From Ligula intestinalis (taxonomy: Eukaryota; Platyhelminthes; Cestoda; Diphyllobothriidea; Diphyllobothriidae), in contig JAYGXS010000002.1 of NCBI GenBank assembly GCA_036362985.1, positions 88,979,754-89,043,753 of the forward strand: 64,000 nucleotides of DNA, given 5' to 3'. Position 1 is the first letter of the stretch; the number at the start of each line of letters is the position of its first letter. Made by a program: the position numbers and the translations under genes. Positions 33,111-43,908 of this stretch are shown here, one piece after another. The notes under the pieces are model-generated. The model saw only the letters and a program-made list of their open reading frames with translations, had not been told where the DNA came from and did not search any database.

Positions 33111-36100
33111 TCCACGACCGTGGGGAATTACTCCTTTCGCACAACCCTGGTAGTATAATTCAGTTCACTTGAGTGAAGTAAACTGTGGTACCCTTGAGCT
33201 CCCTACTTGTTTACAAGCAACGTAAGTATATCAAAAATTGAAAAAAAAAATAACATTAAAAATGCGAGGGAAACTGTCAAATCTGTAGAGCTAGACGAGC
33301 GATCTCGAGTGTTAGTGGTACAAGCCCATATATGCTCTTTCGTGTGTATTGCAGTAGTTGATTTGAGCAGAAGAGTGCTGCAGCGAAATAAGTACGATGT
33401 CACGTGTCTGCAGGTGCAAAGGCGAATGTCAGTTTGTGTAGGCGATTAATTTGACATGGTAAAAAATTCCACAAACAAATTTATTGAAATGTAGCAAGTA
33501 GTATTATTAAGAGGAGTTTGAAAATTTTCAACAATTCATTTGACCCAACCGTGAAAAACTCGGTGGGAAGGCTTTGGTATGGCCAACAGTTAAGCCAAAG
33601 TTTCGAACGCTCATAACTTCTCCCACCCTATGTATTCTTGAGCCACGCGCACATTATCCTGTCCATGAATGACAATAATTTTCCCGTTAAAAAATAAGAA
33701 ATTAGATTCAATTTATGTTTTTGTTTCATCTGATTTGTAAAGGAGTATTTCCACTCATTTTCATACCATATTGCCTGTTAAAAGTAAAAAAATAATTACT
33801 ATACATGTTTGTTTATTCTTGCCGATATCCATTTATGGATACAGTACCTGCTTGGGTACGCAATAAAATTATCATTATGCTAAAAAAGCACATATCCATG
33901 AAAATATGTTATTCTATGTATTACCAGAACGAATATGAACTCAACCCCTTTGGAAATTTTCGTGAAAAACTTAAGCGTTCATATGGTAGGCGCGAACCTT
34001 TAAAATCTCACATGTCCCCTCCAACTTGCAATTCTGATAGCAGGGTAAGATAGTCGCAGTAGATTTTGAGACCAAGCACAGCTTATGCCAAGTGAATAGA
34101 GCCACAGTGAGCTAACCGCTTAATGTTTATAAAATATCAACAAGCCGCCAGTAGTATATAAATAGGTTATATGACAAATCATATTGAGAGTGTAGGCGCT
34201 GGCTAAAAGCTCGGATACTTGTTTTGCCCTTATTCTACGGCTATCAGGGACTTGGCTCGCCAATGGGGTCCTAGCGCTCCCCGTGTGCTCTGTGGTAAAT
34301 ACAACAGTTTTTAAATTGCTTATAACACCCGCCTCAGCAATGTGGTCTACCGTGCAGCCTATGCATAAAAAAGTTCGTCTATGATATACACTGCTGTAAA
34401 AATCTACAGGAGCCGCGTGTGAAGTACATGTCTTATCGCTGAACTCATCACCCTGATTTATTTGTTCTGACGTTCAGCTTCTCTTAGAGCGTCAAATGTG
34501 ATTCAGTTTCCTTTTTCTGTATATCTACCTCCGGCACAGTTCTTCCGGTTATTCACTGTGCTTGCGCAGATTTTATCGTACCTTCTGGCTCCCTGATCGA
34601 ATTTCAGCATCTTCACCAGTTTAAAAAAACTGCTACATCTACTGATGTACCCTAAGCATATGTACAGCCACCCTGACATAATGTCCTCTCTGACTTTAGT
34701 ATAACGTGTGCAATCAAATCCCTCCTCAGCAACCATTTCTCAGCTCCAGATCGACACTAACAAATTCTTGTGCGACGTCTTATAATCCATAACCTACCTC
34801 GTCTCAAAGCTCTGTTCGAATCTCGCCCTCTATTTCCAGTCCATCTGGCTGCAAAAAAGACCTAATACAAATACTTTTTAAAATGGGGAAAGTGCACTCC
34901 TACGAAAAAATTGAGGTGTTTTGGCTGGTAATGGTCACCACGGGTCATTGGTTTTATCATGGTAACCAATAGGCATGAAATAAGTTTAAGTCGCTGATTT
35001 ATACCATGTTCCCATCTGCATAACTTTGCAGATCCCATCGCTGGAAGAGCCACTTTCTGCGAAGTTTATCTAGTCATGGTTTCCTTCCAGGTTTCTATGG
35101 CCTCAGAGCATGCATCTTCGATGGCCCTCAAACATCCCCAAATTCATGTCAGACAATTTAGCCTCCATGAACTCTTCCTGCCTAAAAGATTGCAAGCAAT
35201 GTGTTGTACGATCGCGCTTCTTACGCCTACAATGATAAGCATTCATGATAAACAATGATTGTGAAGAAAAGTGGAGCATATCGCAATTTATTTTAAGCCC
35301 GTTCGGAACTATGACGCCACAATTTAAAAAGGTTAATTTTTGACTCGATTTTAGAATTTTTAAGCCCACCTGTCAATTGTATTAACTTCTGTTCTTTTCC
35401 TTCCGATACTGCCATTGCGTTTTCATTCCGCATTTCACTTCTAAGTGCTGTTTACTATTCCCCATAAGCATAGCGATTTTCCTCCCCTGGCTCTTCTCTA
35501 TGTGTTTCAATACCATTCTTGCATGGCTGAACTATATCTCGGGCTTAAGGAGGACATGCTTAATTATAACCAAAACACTTGTCAACTCTAAACGCTTAGT
35601 TCCGTTTTGGCTGGCGCCGCCATCCTTATTCACCCCCTGCTCCCAACACACTCCCCCTCCTAAAAAAAGCCTCTGACCGTATCACTGGCGGATTTTTAAT
35701 GATTACTCGCAGAGTCAACTCGATCCCCAGAGTAATTCTCCAAGACATTCAGCAATGGAGAAATCTTCTACGGCATAGTACTACGCGTCCACTTCATCCA
35801 AAAGATTTCCGGTACTATTGCAGGGCAAAGATTTCAGGATCTTCACCGACCAAGGAATATAAAACTTCTGCAAACCTGTCCATCTGTTAAGAGAGCTGTC
35901 ACTAATTTTTATTACATTCAGGGTAACCTTCACGAATTTTTCAGGCCGACTCGGTGGAATTTGTCTTCAGGTCTAATGGCGTTCGCGGCCTACGCGCCCT
36001 GTGCCAGGTCTCATCTTGAGGACAATGGTGCTCAGTCTGCAGACCACAATGGGTGAATTCTTCAGTCGGCAGCGATCAAACGTTCACCGATGCACCCATG

Positions 36101-37440
36101 CCTGATACAGAATCTCGTTTTCACAAAGAGAGAGAGACTGAACACACTTTGCACTTATGCTAATTTTTCTCGCGTTCCGAAATGTAACTGTTCCATGGGC
36201 TGCAGCTTTTTATTCTGAATAATTACAACTACTGACAAAAACGAGTAATACCTGTTTTGAATAATTATTTCCACTGCTGTTCGATCCCCCACTGTATATT
36301 TATTTTGACATTGCCTGTAACCTGGCAATAAATGCGATTACAGACTAATAAAAAATTCCTGATGTTTGTCCTACGGTTCGCTGCGCAGATAGGCCATGAA
36401 ATAAACCGGTTGGAACACGACGTAAGCTCATTAAGAGGCTTTTTCTGTATTTAAACCTGCGTCGCTGTTTCAGACTACGGTAACTGTTGTTAGTTCAAAT
36501 CATACTTTCGAGAAAGCATTTAAGTAGTCTACTGCCTCCACATCATTTCAGGAATGAGTTCAAAGGTCTTGTGTTCAAATGAAAAGTTGTAACACAAGTC
36601 GAGGGCGGCTGTGATGATCCGGATCCGTTGGTTTAAATTTGTGAATCCGTGAGGTAAGATTGACCGGGAACGTTCCTAGTTAAGATTAATGCTCGTGACG
36701 CGACAAGTAAAAAATGAACTTTGACAATACAGTCTCTTCCAGGAATTTCCTATTTTTTGGCCCGCGTCCAGATTGGGATCGCTGTTTGTGACTAGTTGTC
36801 AATACGACGGTTTACCTCTTATAATGTAAGCTAAAGCCAACATTTCACGATGCTGAGGATCTAGTGAAAAGGATCGACCTTTTTCCTAATCTTGACGCCC
36901 TCTCAACCCAAACTCTAAGTGTCAAATTCTTCGCCGTTTAACTGAAATTCGGCATCACTATCCCATCTGCGTGGAAGTTGAAGCCCTTTCCATGAGAATC
37001 CCGCCAATTTCCTTCACCGACTCGGGTGATGAACGCAACTCTTTCTACGCCTACGCCACAGCCCCAGGCCTCTATTCCTTTTACCCACTTGTGAAAAACT
37101 CAGCGGCCTCGGAGCGATTCGTTAGTCAGTAGGGGGGTCTCGCTGATTTGAATAATTTATTCAACCCACTTGTGAAAACCTCGGTAATTTCCATCATATT
37201 CATAAAGCTTTCCTATTACGTTGGTTTGACAGGTTTCCTACAATGACAAACGGAAGCTAGATCAGTTTGTGACTGCTGGGACAGGTGCGATGAGTGTGTT
37301 GAAGGCCAATCCGAGTCTTGTACGTTGTTTGGAAGTGGAGGCATATTTACAGGATTTGCACGCTGATGAAGTTAGTCCACTGACTTTAAGCCTTGCCTAC
37401 ACCTGTAGTGTCTATGCAGCTCACCTGCTCCTAAAGTGAG
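33111..37440. other. Long stretch without recognised gene
   Basis: Short ORFs only (for example 33207-33449 and 33805-34053); none shows a known domain, and the region is AT-rich. A 20-bp motif, ACCCACTTGTGAAAA followed by a CTC.G end, occurs at about 37083 and 37161, and a similar form near 33541. Confidence 0.35.
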
Positions 37441-37639
37441 ATGCCACTGACGATGTCACGTAATGGCAGTCTTGGTCGTCCAGTCGCGCTCGATCCAGCG
37501 CAATGGCCCATTTCCGCTTATGATGCGCAACCTTTGCTCTCGCGCAACTGGGACATACACACGCATTCCAGGCCGGTTGGGCCAATTATCGTCCTCAGGC
37601 TGACTCCCACAAAGCCCACTTTGGGCCCTTGGGACAATT

Positions 37640-37830
37640 CCCGTGCTGGCGGACAGACCAGAATTCAAGCAGGTGTGACGACCTCACGCTCTCACACGAC
37701 CCACACTGTCAAACGCCATGCCAGACCGAGTGGCAACTTCCTCCTTACTATTCTGTTCCTATCAGTCTGGCCTTCCCAAGACCTCCTAAGGAACCGGGCC
37801 TGGAAGATCGCAGCCCCTATGATAAATTTA
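37640..37830 (+). repeat. Dispersed repeat R2, inverted copy
   Basis: CTGGCCTTCCCAAGAC and TAAGGAACCGGGCCTGG followed by AAGATCGCAGCC match the reverse complement of 39455-39520. The 171-codon ORF spanning it is therefore repeat sequence rather than a gene. Confidence 0.55.
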
Positions 37831-39100
37831 TTAGCTTTAACCATCCTCGATACACCTACTGCTGCCTCATTCTCGTCAGCTCGTTTGGTTTCGAATATAG
37901 CAGCTCAAGTTCTGTCGGTTTTGTGCAAGCCTTTCTCATGTTTCATGGTTTATTAAAAGTCATTTAGAAAAGTGGTGGTTACCAGACAGGTGATGATTAG
38001 CTCTAAGTTACTCCTGTTAAAATAGTTCGTTACTCAATTTTCTGAATGCATATCTGAAGCAGGAACTCCTTCCAGATGAATAACGCACATGCCGAACACC
38101 GTGAAACCACAGGTCTTATCTTTGCGGTCCAGCAATAGTAAGGCAGTGTCAATAACTATGCCGCAGTTTCTACATGGCCCATACGCAACTGACAAGGAAC
38201 TTTGACGCAGTGAACCACGATGCTGACCTCCAACTATCCGGGACATTTTACGGAGATGCTGAGTTGATGACTTTGCAGATTCTTTCAAACAAGAAACTGA
38301 GTATGTGTAAGACTGTCATCCCGATTACGCCCTGTATGGAGTGAAAATGGGGATAGTTTACGCAAGAAAACTGAACTACTTTCATCTCGGCCATTGTTGG
38401 AGAGTACTGAATATGAAGTGTGAGAAAATTATCTCAAACGCTTAGAGTCTAAGAAGAGCCGGTGCTCTCAGTATTTACGCCAATTTGAAGCAGGTGTGCT
38501 TTTGATGTAGTGCTCACGTCGTGTAAACGATTGACGGCCCCCTATCTAAAAAAACTGCTCAGCGTCTATGTGGCTACGCATTCTTACAGACAAGGACAAC
38601 GCTGTGGATACAAGGACACTATAAATATCTCAGTCAAAACTAACAACTCAATCCTCAGACTTAGAGTGGTCTCGCATAGGACCTGTTCGCTTTCATAGAA
38701 GCCATAAAGGTTAGAGCAGAAATCTTCAAAGTCAACCGAATACGAAACGAAGAGCGAGGCATGCAAGACTAGCTGTTAATACCTAACTCCTTACAATATT
38801 TCATAGTCCTCAGTGCATAATTAAGATACAGGCTTTCTTTAGATCCCCTAAAATTCCATATCAGTCAACCTACATGCACACCACAAAACGCCACCAATAG
38901 CACGCCCACTGAGGATTTTTCACTCGTGGTTTGTCCTGATTGGGCATTTTTATACCGATTGGAAAAGGAGCACCACCAAGATGTAAACGAAACCTACCAA
39001 TACCGCACATTATAACAGAAAAAAACTATTCTAGTCGGTCGCATACTTATATACTGCATTGAGACCGGAGAATTAAAACAGTTCAACCCTCGTAGCCCGA
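37831..39100. other. Unassigned spacer
   Basis: No supported gene; only small ORFs on both strands. Confidence 0.3.
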
Positions 39101-40260
39101 CAAGGTCAACGGTTTGCTCCATAGGATGGGGATGCAGGGACGGTGATTTGCGTATAGATTACGTTTAAGCGACCGTAGACTTGCGCTGCATCTACCGCAC
39201 GTTCTCTTCTCTTGACCAGTTGAACTTGCGAACCAGTGCCTGAAACAAAACATACACCATCCACGCATACCCTACCTGTCCACACCGTCCGAAGACGTTC
39301 AGGCACCGTATATTCCCGGTGAGTCTTTTGGAATACGCAAAAACTTCTACGAAACAGTCTGCCTCACAAAAACCTCATTTTATGCACACGCAAGTCTATT
39401 TACTCATAGACGCGTACGATGATATCACGTGGTGTTAAGGCTAATCAGGTTTAACCCTGATGGCTGCGATCTTCCAGGCTCGGTTCCTTAGAAGGTGGAA
39501 GAAGTCTTGGGAAAGCCAAATTGTTCAGAAAAATGTATTCTGTACAGAATGAATTGGAGAATAGTTAGGACGAAGTCTTGACTGACGGAGTGCAGGTCTA
39601 ACCGCGAGGCGGGCTAGGTCCGGAGTGATGTCCAGCGGCGGCCATAGTCTTTGTTTTATGCAGCCTTGGAGGTGATTGGTTGGACCGCGCGAGGAAAGCC
39701 TGCGGAGTGCCGCGCAGGCGAGACTGGGTGTGTTAGTAGGGCGCGCCAGACATTGAGCGAAAGATAGACAGGGTGCGGGCAGTCAGCGAAACTGCAGCTT
39801 TGGCGTTATGAGTCAGCAATCAGGGGTTCCCACACTGGCGCTAACGTCCGCTACGATACTTCGATCATCGTTTTTGACTATGTTCACCGTGTGTCCCTCA
39901 TCAGGGTGGACGTAGGCACAGTGACTTGCGCATGAATGAGTTTACAGTGTAAGCGGACTTGCAATGCATCTACCGCGCTCGCTTCTTCTCCGCTCACCTG
40001 AACCAAATGGGATGAGAGACTCACGAGTGCCGGAGACGGGATCCGGCGTCGTGGCTGGACAGTCCGAAAGTGCCTGCCACACATACCTGGTCCCCGTGCA
40101 CGATAGGCCGGGATTCCAAACAGAGAGACGGCTCGGATATCAACTGAGTCGGCGTTCCATAGGGAAGCATTGCAGCTTGATCCACTGTCCTGATGGGAGG
40201 ACAGAGTTATCCAGCCAACTCCTGGCAGTCCTCCAAGTAACGGCTTGTAGGTCAGGGTGA
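39101..40260 (-). repeat. Dispersed repeats R3 (39130-39220), R2 (39450-39740), R3 (39890-40000)
   Basis: Three blocks in one orientation repeat the 29.6-30.4 kb sequence. R3 blocks carry GACTTGCGCTGCATCTACCGC or the variant GACTTGCAATGCATCTACCGC; R2 carries TGTATTCTGTACAGA and TAGGTCCGGAGTGATG. Probably two decayed RTE 3' ends in tandem. Confidence 0.6.
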
Positions 40261-41460
40261 TAGATTTAACCACGTCGGAATATGTGCTGAGAGTTGACCT
40301 CACTTTCTCACCCAGAAACCAATCAATTGACCGTGCTGATCAGTAAATTAATGTGATGATTGGGCCTAGTGGCTTACAAAGGTAAATAACCCATCCATGT
40401 GTGGCACACCCACGATTAGGCTTCACATACACAGACACACACAACACACCAAATTTTCCCACGAAAGAGTGTGGGTTGCTCGGAGTTTACCTGCGTGAGA
40501 ATGCTTTAGATGTCGTCTGATAGGTCGAAAATCGAGTTCGATGATGTCCACTGAGAGCAGGGATGGTGAATGGAGGTAGAGTGAAATAGACGCGCAACTG
40601 TCTACCTCACTCTAAACCTTTACCCGCTTGAACCAGTGACAAGACAAGGCTCGAGCGTAGGTTGCTTTCACCCCATGCAGGCCAGAACACCACCTAGCTT
40701 AATGCTAAGTGACAGTAGAGTTTGTGTGGGTACCACCGCAGTATCTACCCGCAATCATCCTCAGTAGGTGTCAAGACAGACTTGAGGAAACCGGGGCTGG
40801 CACTGCTACTACTGCTACGGCTACTTCTATGACTACTAACTAGGAATGTAACTGAGTGTTAGTAATACAGACCCTAGTAATGACGTTAGTATTTGTCAGC
40901 GGTGTTACTGCTTAAAGTCAACACTGGGGCTCATATCACCTCGACCGCACGAAGGAGAGTGAAGCTGGGTTGATGATTGTCCGAGTAAACGCATGTTTGA
41001 GACCCGGAGCACAGCAGGGCTTGCCTTGGTTTTTGTCCTCTCACCTCTGGCCACCAAAAGCTATATCACATTTTACTAGGTTTGGGCTAGGATACTGCTG
41101 CTAGAAGTAAGATGTTACTGCTAAGAGTACTAATTTTAGTTATCAGACTTACTAAGACCAGCGGATAGCATATTCTAGTAATATATCCCTCTAGTTGTAT
41201 CAATAGCTGAAATGCATCCTATTTTTGGAAAAAGCATAACAGATAGGAATATGAACTTATGCGCGTCCTAACCTCCAGCTGGGCGGATTTGTAAGAAACC
41301 CGGGCGAGTGCTCACCTCTGGTAGGTAAGTAAGAGGTCGCATGAAGAAGAATCTATTACTGCTTGAAATGCAGTCTACTGGTCAACCACACAAACACACT
41401 GGGCCGAACGCGAAGTATAATGAGCAACCGCCCAATCCACAGCTTTTATAAGCACACATA
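40261..41460. other. Spacer with a further degenerate R3-like piece
   Basis: 40734-40805 (CACCGCAGTATCTACCCGC and AGGTGTCAAGACAGACTTGA) looks like a diverged R3 end. Near 40800-40850 is an imperfect CTACTACTGCTACGGCTACT triplet run. No gene seen. Confidence 0.35.
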
Positions 41461-41540
41461 TATGTGGCAATCATCAAAAACAAATCTCGCAACTGTTTAG
41501 CGTCTTTGCATGGACGAGGAAGAAGACGTATCGAGCACCA

Positions 41541-41858
41541 GATCAATCGGTTTATTGTTCTGAGCTTTCGAACTCTTAGAGGAGTCAATCGTCAGAGATG
41601 AGAAAGCAACCAAAGAAGAAGGTTATTATAGTGGTCGTAGGCCAATCAACTGTCAGACTCCACTGCCCCCGACTCCGCTGACGGCTAATTGCCCTCCTTC
41701 ACCATCCTTTTTGATTGCTGTTTTTAACGCTTTGACAACTAGATGATTTCTAACAGTTGATTGGCCTATGACCACTATAATTACCTTCTTTTTGGTTGTT
41801 TTTTTTATCTCTGAAGATGGACTTCTGTAAGAGTTCGAAAGCTCAGACCAATAAATCA
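41541..41858. repeat. Foldback repeat with 115-bp arms and hammerhead-like cores
   Basis: The left arm 41541-41658 and right arm 41748-41858 are reverse complements at roughly 78 percent by eye, with an 88-bp loop. Each arm, read outward as the plus strand of the right copy, contains CTGANGA (CTGAAGA 41811-41817; CTGACGA on the minus strand of the left arm), a short hairpin GGACTT...AGAGTTC, and GAAA (41837-41840). Outside the arms, AACTGTTTAGCGTCT recurs in direct orientation at 41491 and 41859. It may derive from terminal repeats of a Penelope-like element. Confidence 0.65.
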
Positions 41859-42172
41859 ACTGTTTAGCGTCTGTTCGATGGCGAAACACCACATGTGAGA
41901 ATTGCCACAAATCGTCTGCAAGAGAACCGTCCAGTCGTATAATCAGTCGGACAATCAATTGGTGCTCGAGGGAGGAAGCATATAATTAGGCCAACACGAG
42001 GAAATCAGTCCTCATGATCCAACCCCCGGCTCCCCCCTAGCAATTAAGTGAGCCTAGTAGTCATTCAGGTGCATTCTAGATGATTATTAAGGAACTCCTG
42101 CCTGAGCAGTCAGCTTACTGTTCTGTGATGATGGATTCCATATAAGCAGTAAGTTAGGCGCGTAAAATCAAT

Positions 42173-42299
42173 CCAAGTGTGATCAAATTCACGGCGCATG
42201 GTGAGTCTCGTAGCTCAGTGGTAGAGCTTTGGTTGCGCAAAAGCCTTCCCTGCTCTGTGGGTTTGACCCCCACCGAAGCCGCAAATTCTTCACACTTGG
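42173..42299 (+). repeat. tRNA-like sequence within 17-bp inverted repeats
   Basis: 42201-42281 carries a box A-like TAGCTCAGTGGTAGAGC and box B-like GGGTTTGACCCCC but no matching acceptor stem, so it is a pseudo-tRNA or SINE head. It sits between CCAAGTGTGATCAAATT (42173-42189) and its imperfect reverse complement (42283-42299, 14 of 17 matching, outer 10 perfect). Confidence 0.65.
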
Positions 42300-43096
42300 C
42301 TCAACTGATTTCTACTGAATAAGCAAAAATCAGTGCAGTGTGTTTTCCATCTGCGACCCTCTCAGTTCCGAGTCTTGAGAAAATCTGCCCAACGAGGTAC
42401 CCTCTTTCCGCTACCTTCATTTTACTGTGACATCCAATCGTTCATTAAAATTCCCGTACTTTTTACTGCATTCTTCATTTACATTCTTATCACACATCGT
42501 GATCCTTAATCTGGCTAGTAACTTGGCCATCCCGCCCAAACCCGCTCCCAGTAGTATTAAAATTGTCTTGTCATTGGAAGTCGGTCAGCAAGTCTGTCCC
42601 CGTGTGTACCCCACACGGCCGTGGTCGTTCGCGGTGACCGAACGGTGTACATGTTCATGTTATTACTTTTACTACTTTTTCGGTCTCCAGTGATTTCCGG
42701 GGAGTTGGACCAGTTTGTATGACTGAAATGTGAAAGTCAATATGTAAGTAGTCCCGGTGCGGGGAGGGGTAAATGAGGTCAAACATGCAGTATGACAGTT
42801 TTTGCTATATTCAAATATAAGATAAAAACGCCAGATAAAGTGGTCCTTGGTCGAGTAGTTCTTGGTCGAAATAAGCAGCTCGGGGTTCAACTCAGACTTC
42901 GGTTCCCCTCTCACAACATGAATATGTCGCAAAAGATTTTGTGAAAAAGTCAACCCAAAACAAGTAAAACATGAGGGAAAAGGAAGTGAACGGTCTGTCG
43001 GCCTTCCCATACCGCATCCAGCAATATCACAGCCAGCTCACCAACTAAACAGAAATGTCCATGCTTGGAGGCCTCTGGCATGCGCTGCCTAGCTTC
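42300..43096. other. Presumed 3' UTR and flank of the A1CF/RBM-like gene
   Basis: No coding feature. No clear poly(A) signal could be fixed on the minus strand. Confidence 0.3.
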
Positions 43097-43908
43097 TCAC
43101 GCCTGCGACATGGAGCCGCTATTTCCAGCCAGCACTGTAGAAATTGGCGATTGTACTTTGAGGTTAGTGAGGTTTGGGACGGAAATCTTCATTTGCGGCA
43201 TCGAAAGCACATTCAGAGTTGACGGAGCTACCGGTGACTGCAGACTGGGGGTACAATTGGAGACACCCAGTGAACCTCCACAGACCGCTGTTGAAGAGGG
43301 TGGTAAAAGTGGCGTTTGTAGGGTCTGGATCAGGGGCAAAAGATTACCCACTTTTGATGATCCGTTTGTGTGGCCAAAGGGCGGTAGAGCGCTACTGCCG
43401 TTTTGGCAGTTTGCGTTGGAAATGAGGTCAGATTTGAAGGTGCCGGTCTGATGACCCGTAATACCGACAGGCCCCAGGCTGGGGCTTTGACATTGCTGAG
43501 GACTAATTGAAGTTCCCATGGCATTAACCGCCGCATTGATGCTTGTGGGGTCCAAAAATACGGCCCCGGCAGGTATCACACCGCTACAGGGAAGAAAGTT
43601 GGTGGTTGTCAGCCGATTTGGAAACAGTTGTGCCGAATAGTCCAGCAAGGGGTTTGGCAGTTGCAGATTTGGCAGCTGACCCAGAGGCAAAGTGCCTTCG
43701 TTGCCCGGCAGAGGCAAAAGTTGTGGGAAGGTAGAAGATCCAGTAGCCGAGGGATACAAACCGGTGGGGCACTGAAGAGTCGTTGGTAGCGGCGGAAATG
43801 AGGAATTTCTTGGAGGAGCATTCTGTTGAAGAAGCATGGGAACGACTGGAGGCTGAAGACCGGATGAGCAGTTTCCATTGGCCATAGTACTTGCGAATGG
43901 GTTATTTA
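43097..43908 (-). CDS. A1CF-like: A1CF/RBM-like exon 8: disordered tail, part 2, and stop
   Basis: Acceptor ATTTTTTAG| (43910-43909), phase 1 in, joining the split Ile codon with exon 7. It encodes about 270 residues rich in Pro, Leu, Asn, Ser and Gly ([20 protein letters not shown]) and ends MSQA at TGA 43099-43097. The intron before it is 112 bp. Confidence 0.68.

Noticed and set aside
37441..37956. 171-codon plus-strand ORF
   Set aside because: It overlaps an inverted copy of repeat R2 and has no family resemblance; it is probably a chance ORF in a repeat.
39884..40303. 139-codon minus-strand ORF
   Set aside because: It lies in the R3 repeat block and shows no domain.
42201..42281. Functional tRNA gene
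   Set aside because: Box A and B are present but the acceptor stem does not pair and the spacing between the arms is wrong.
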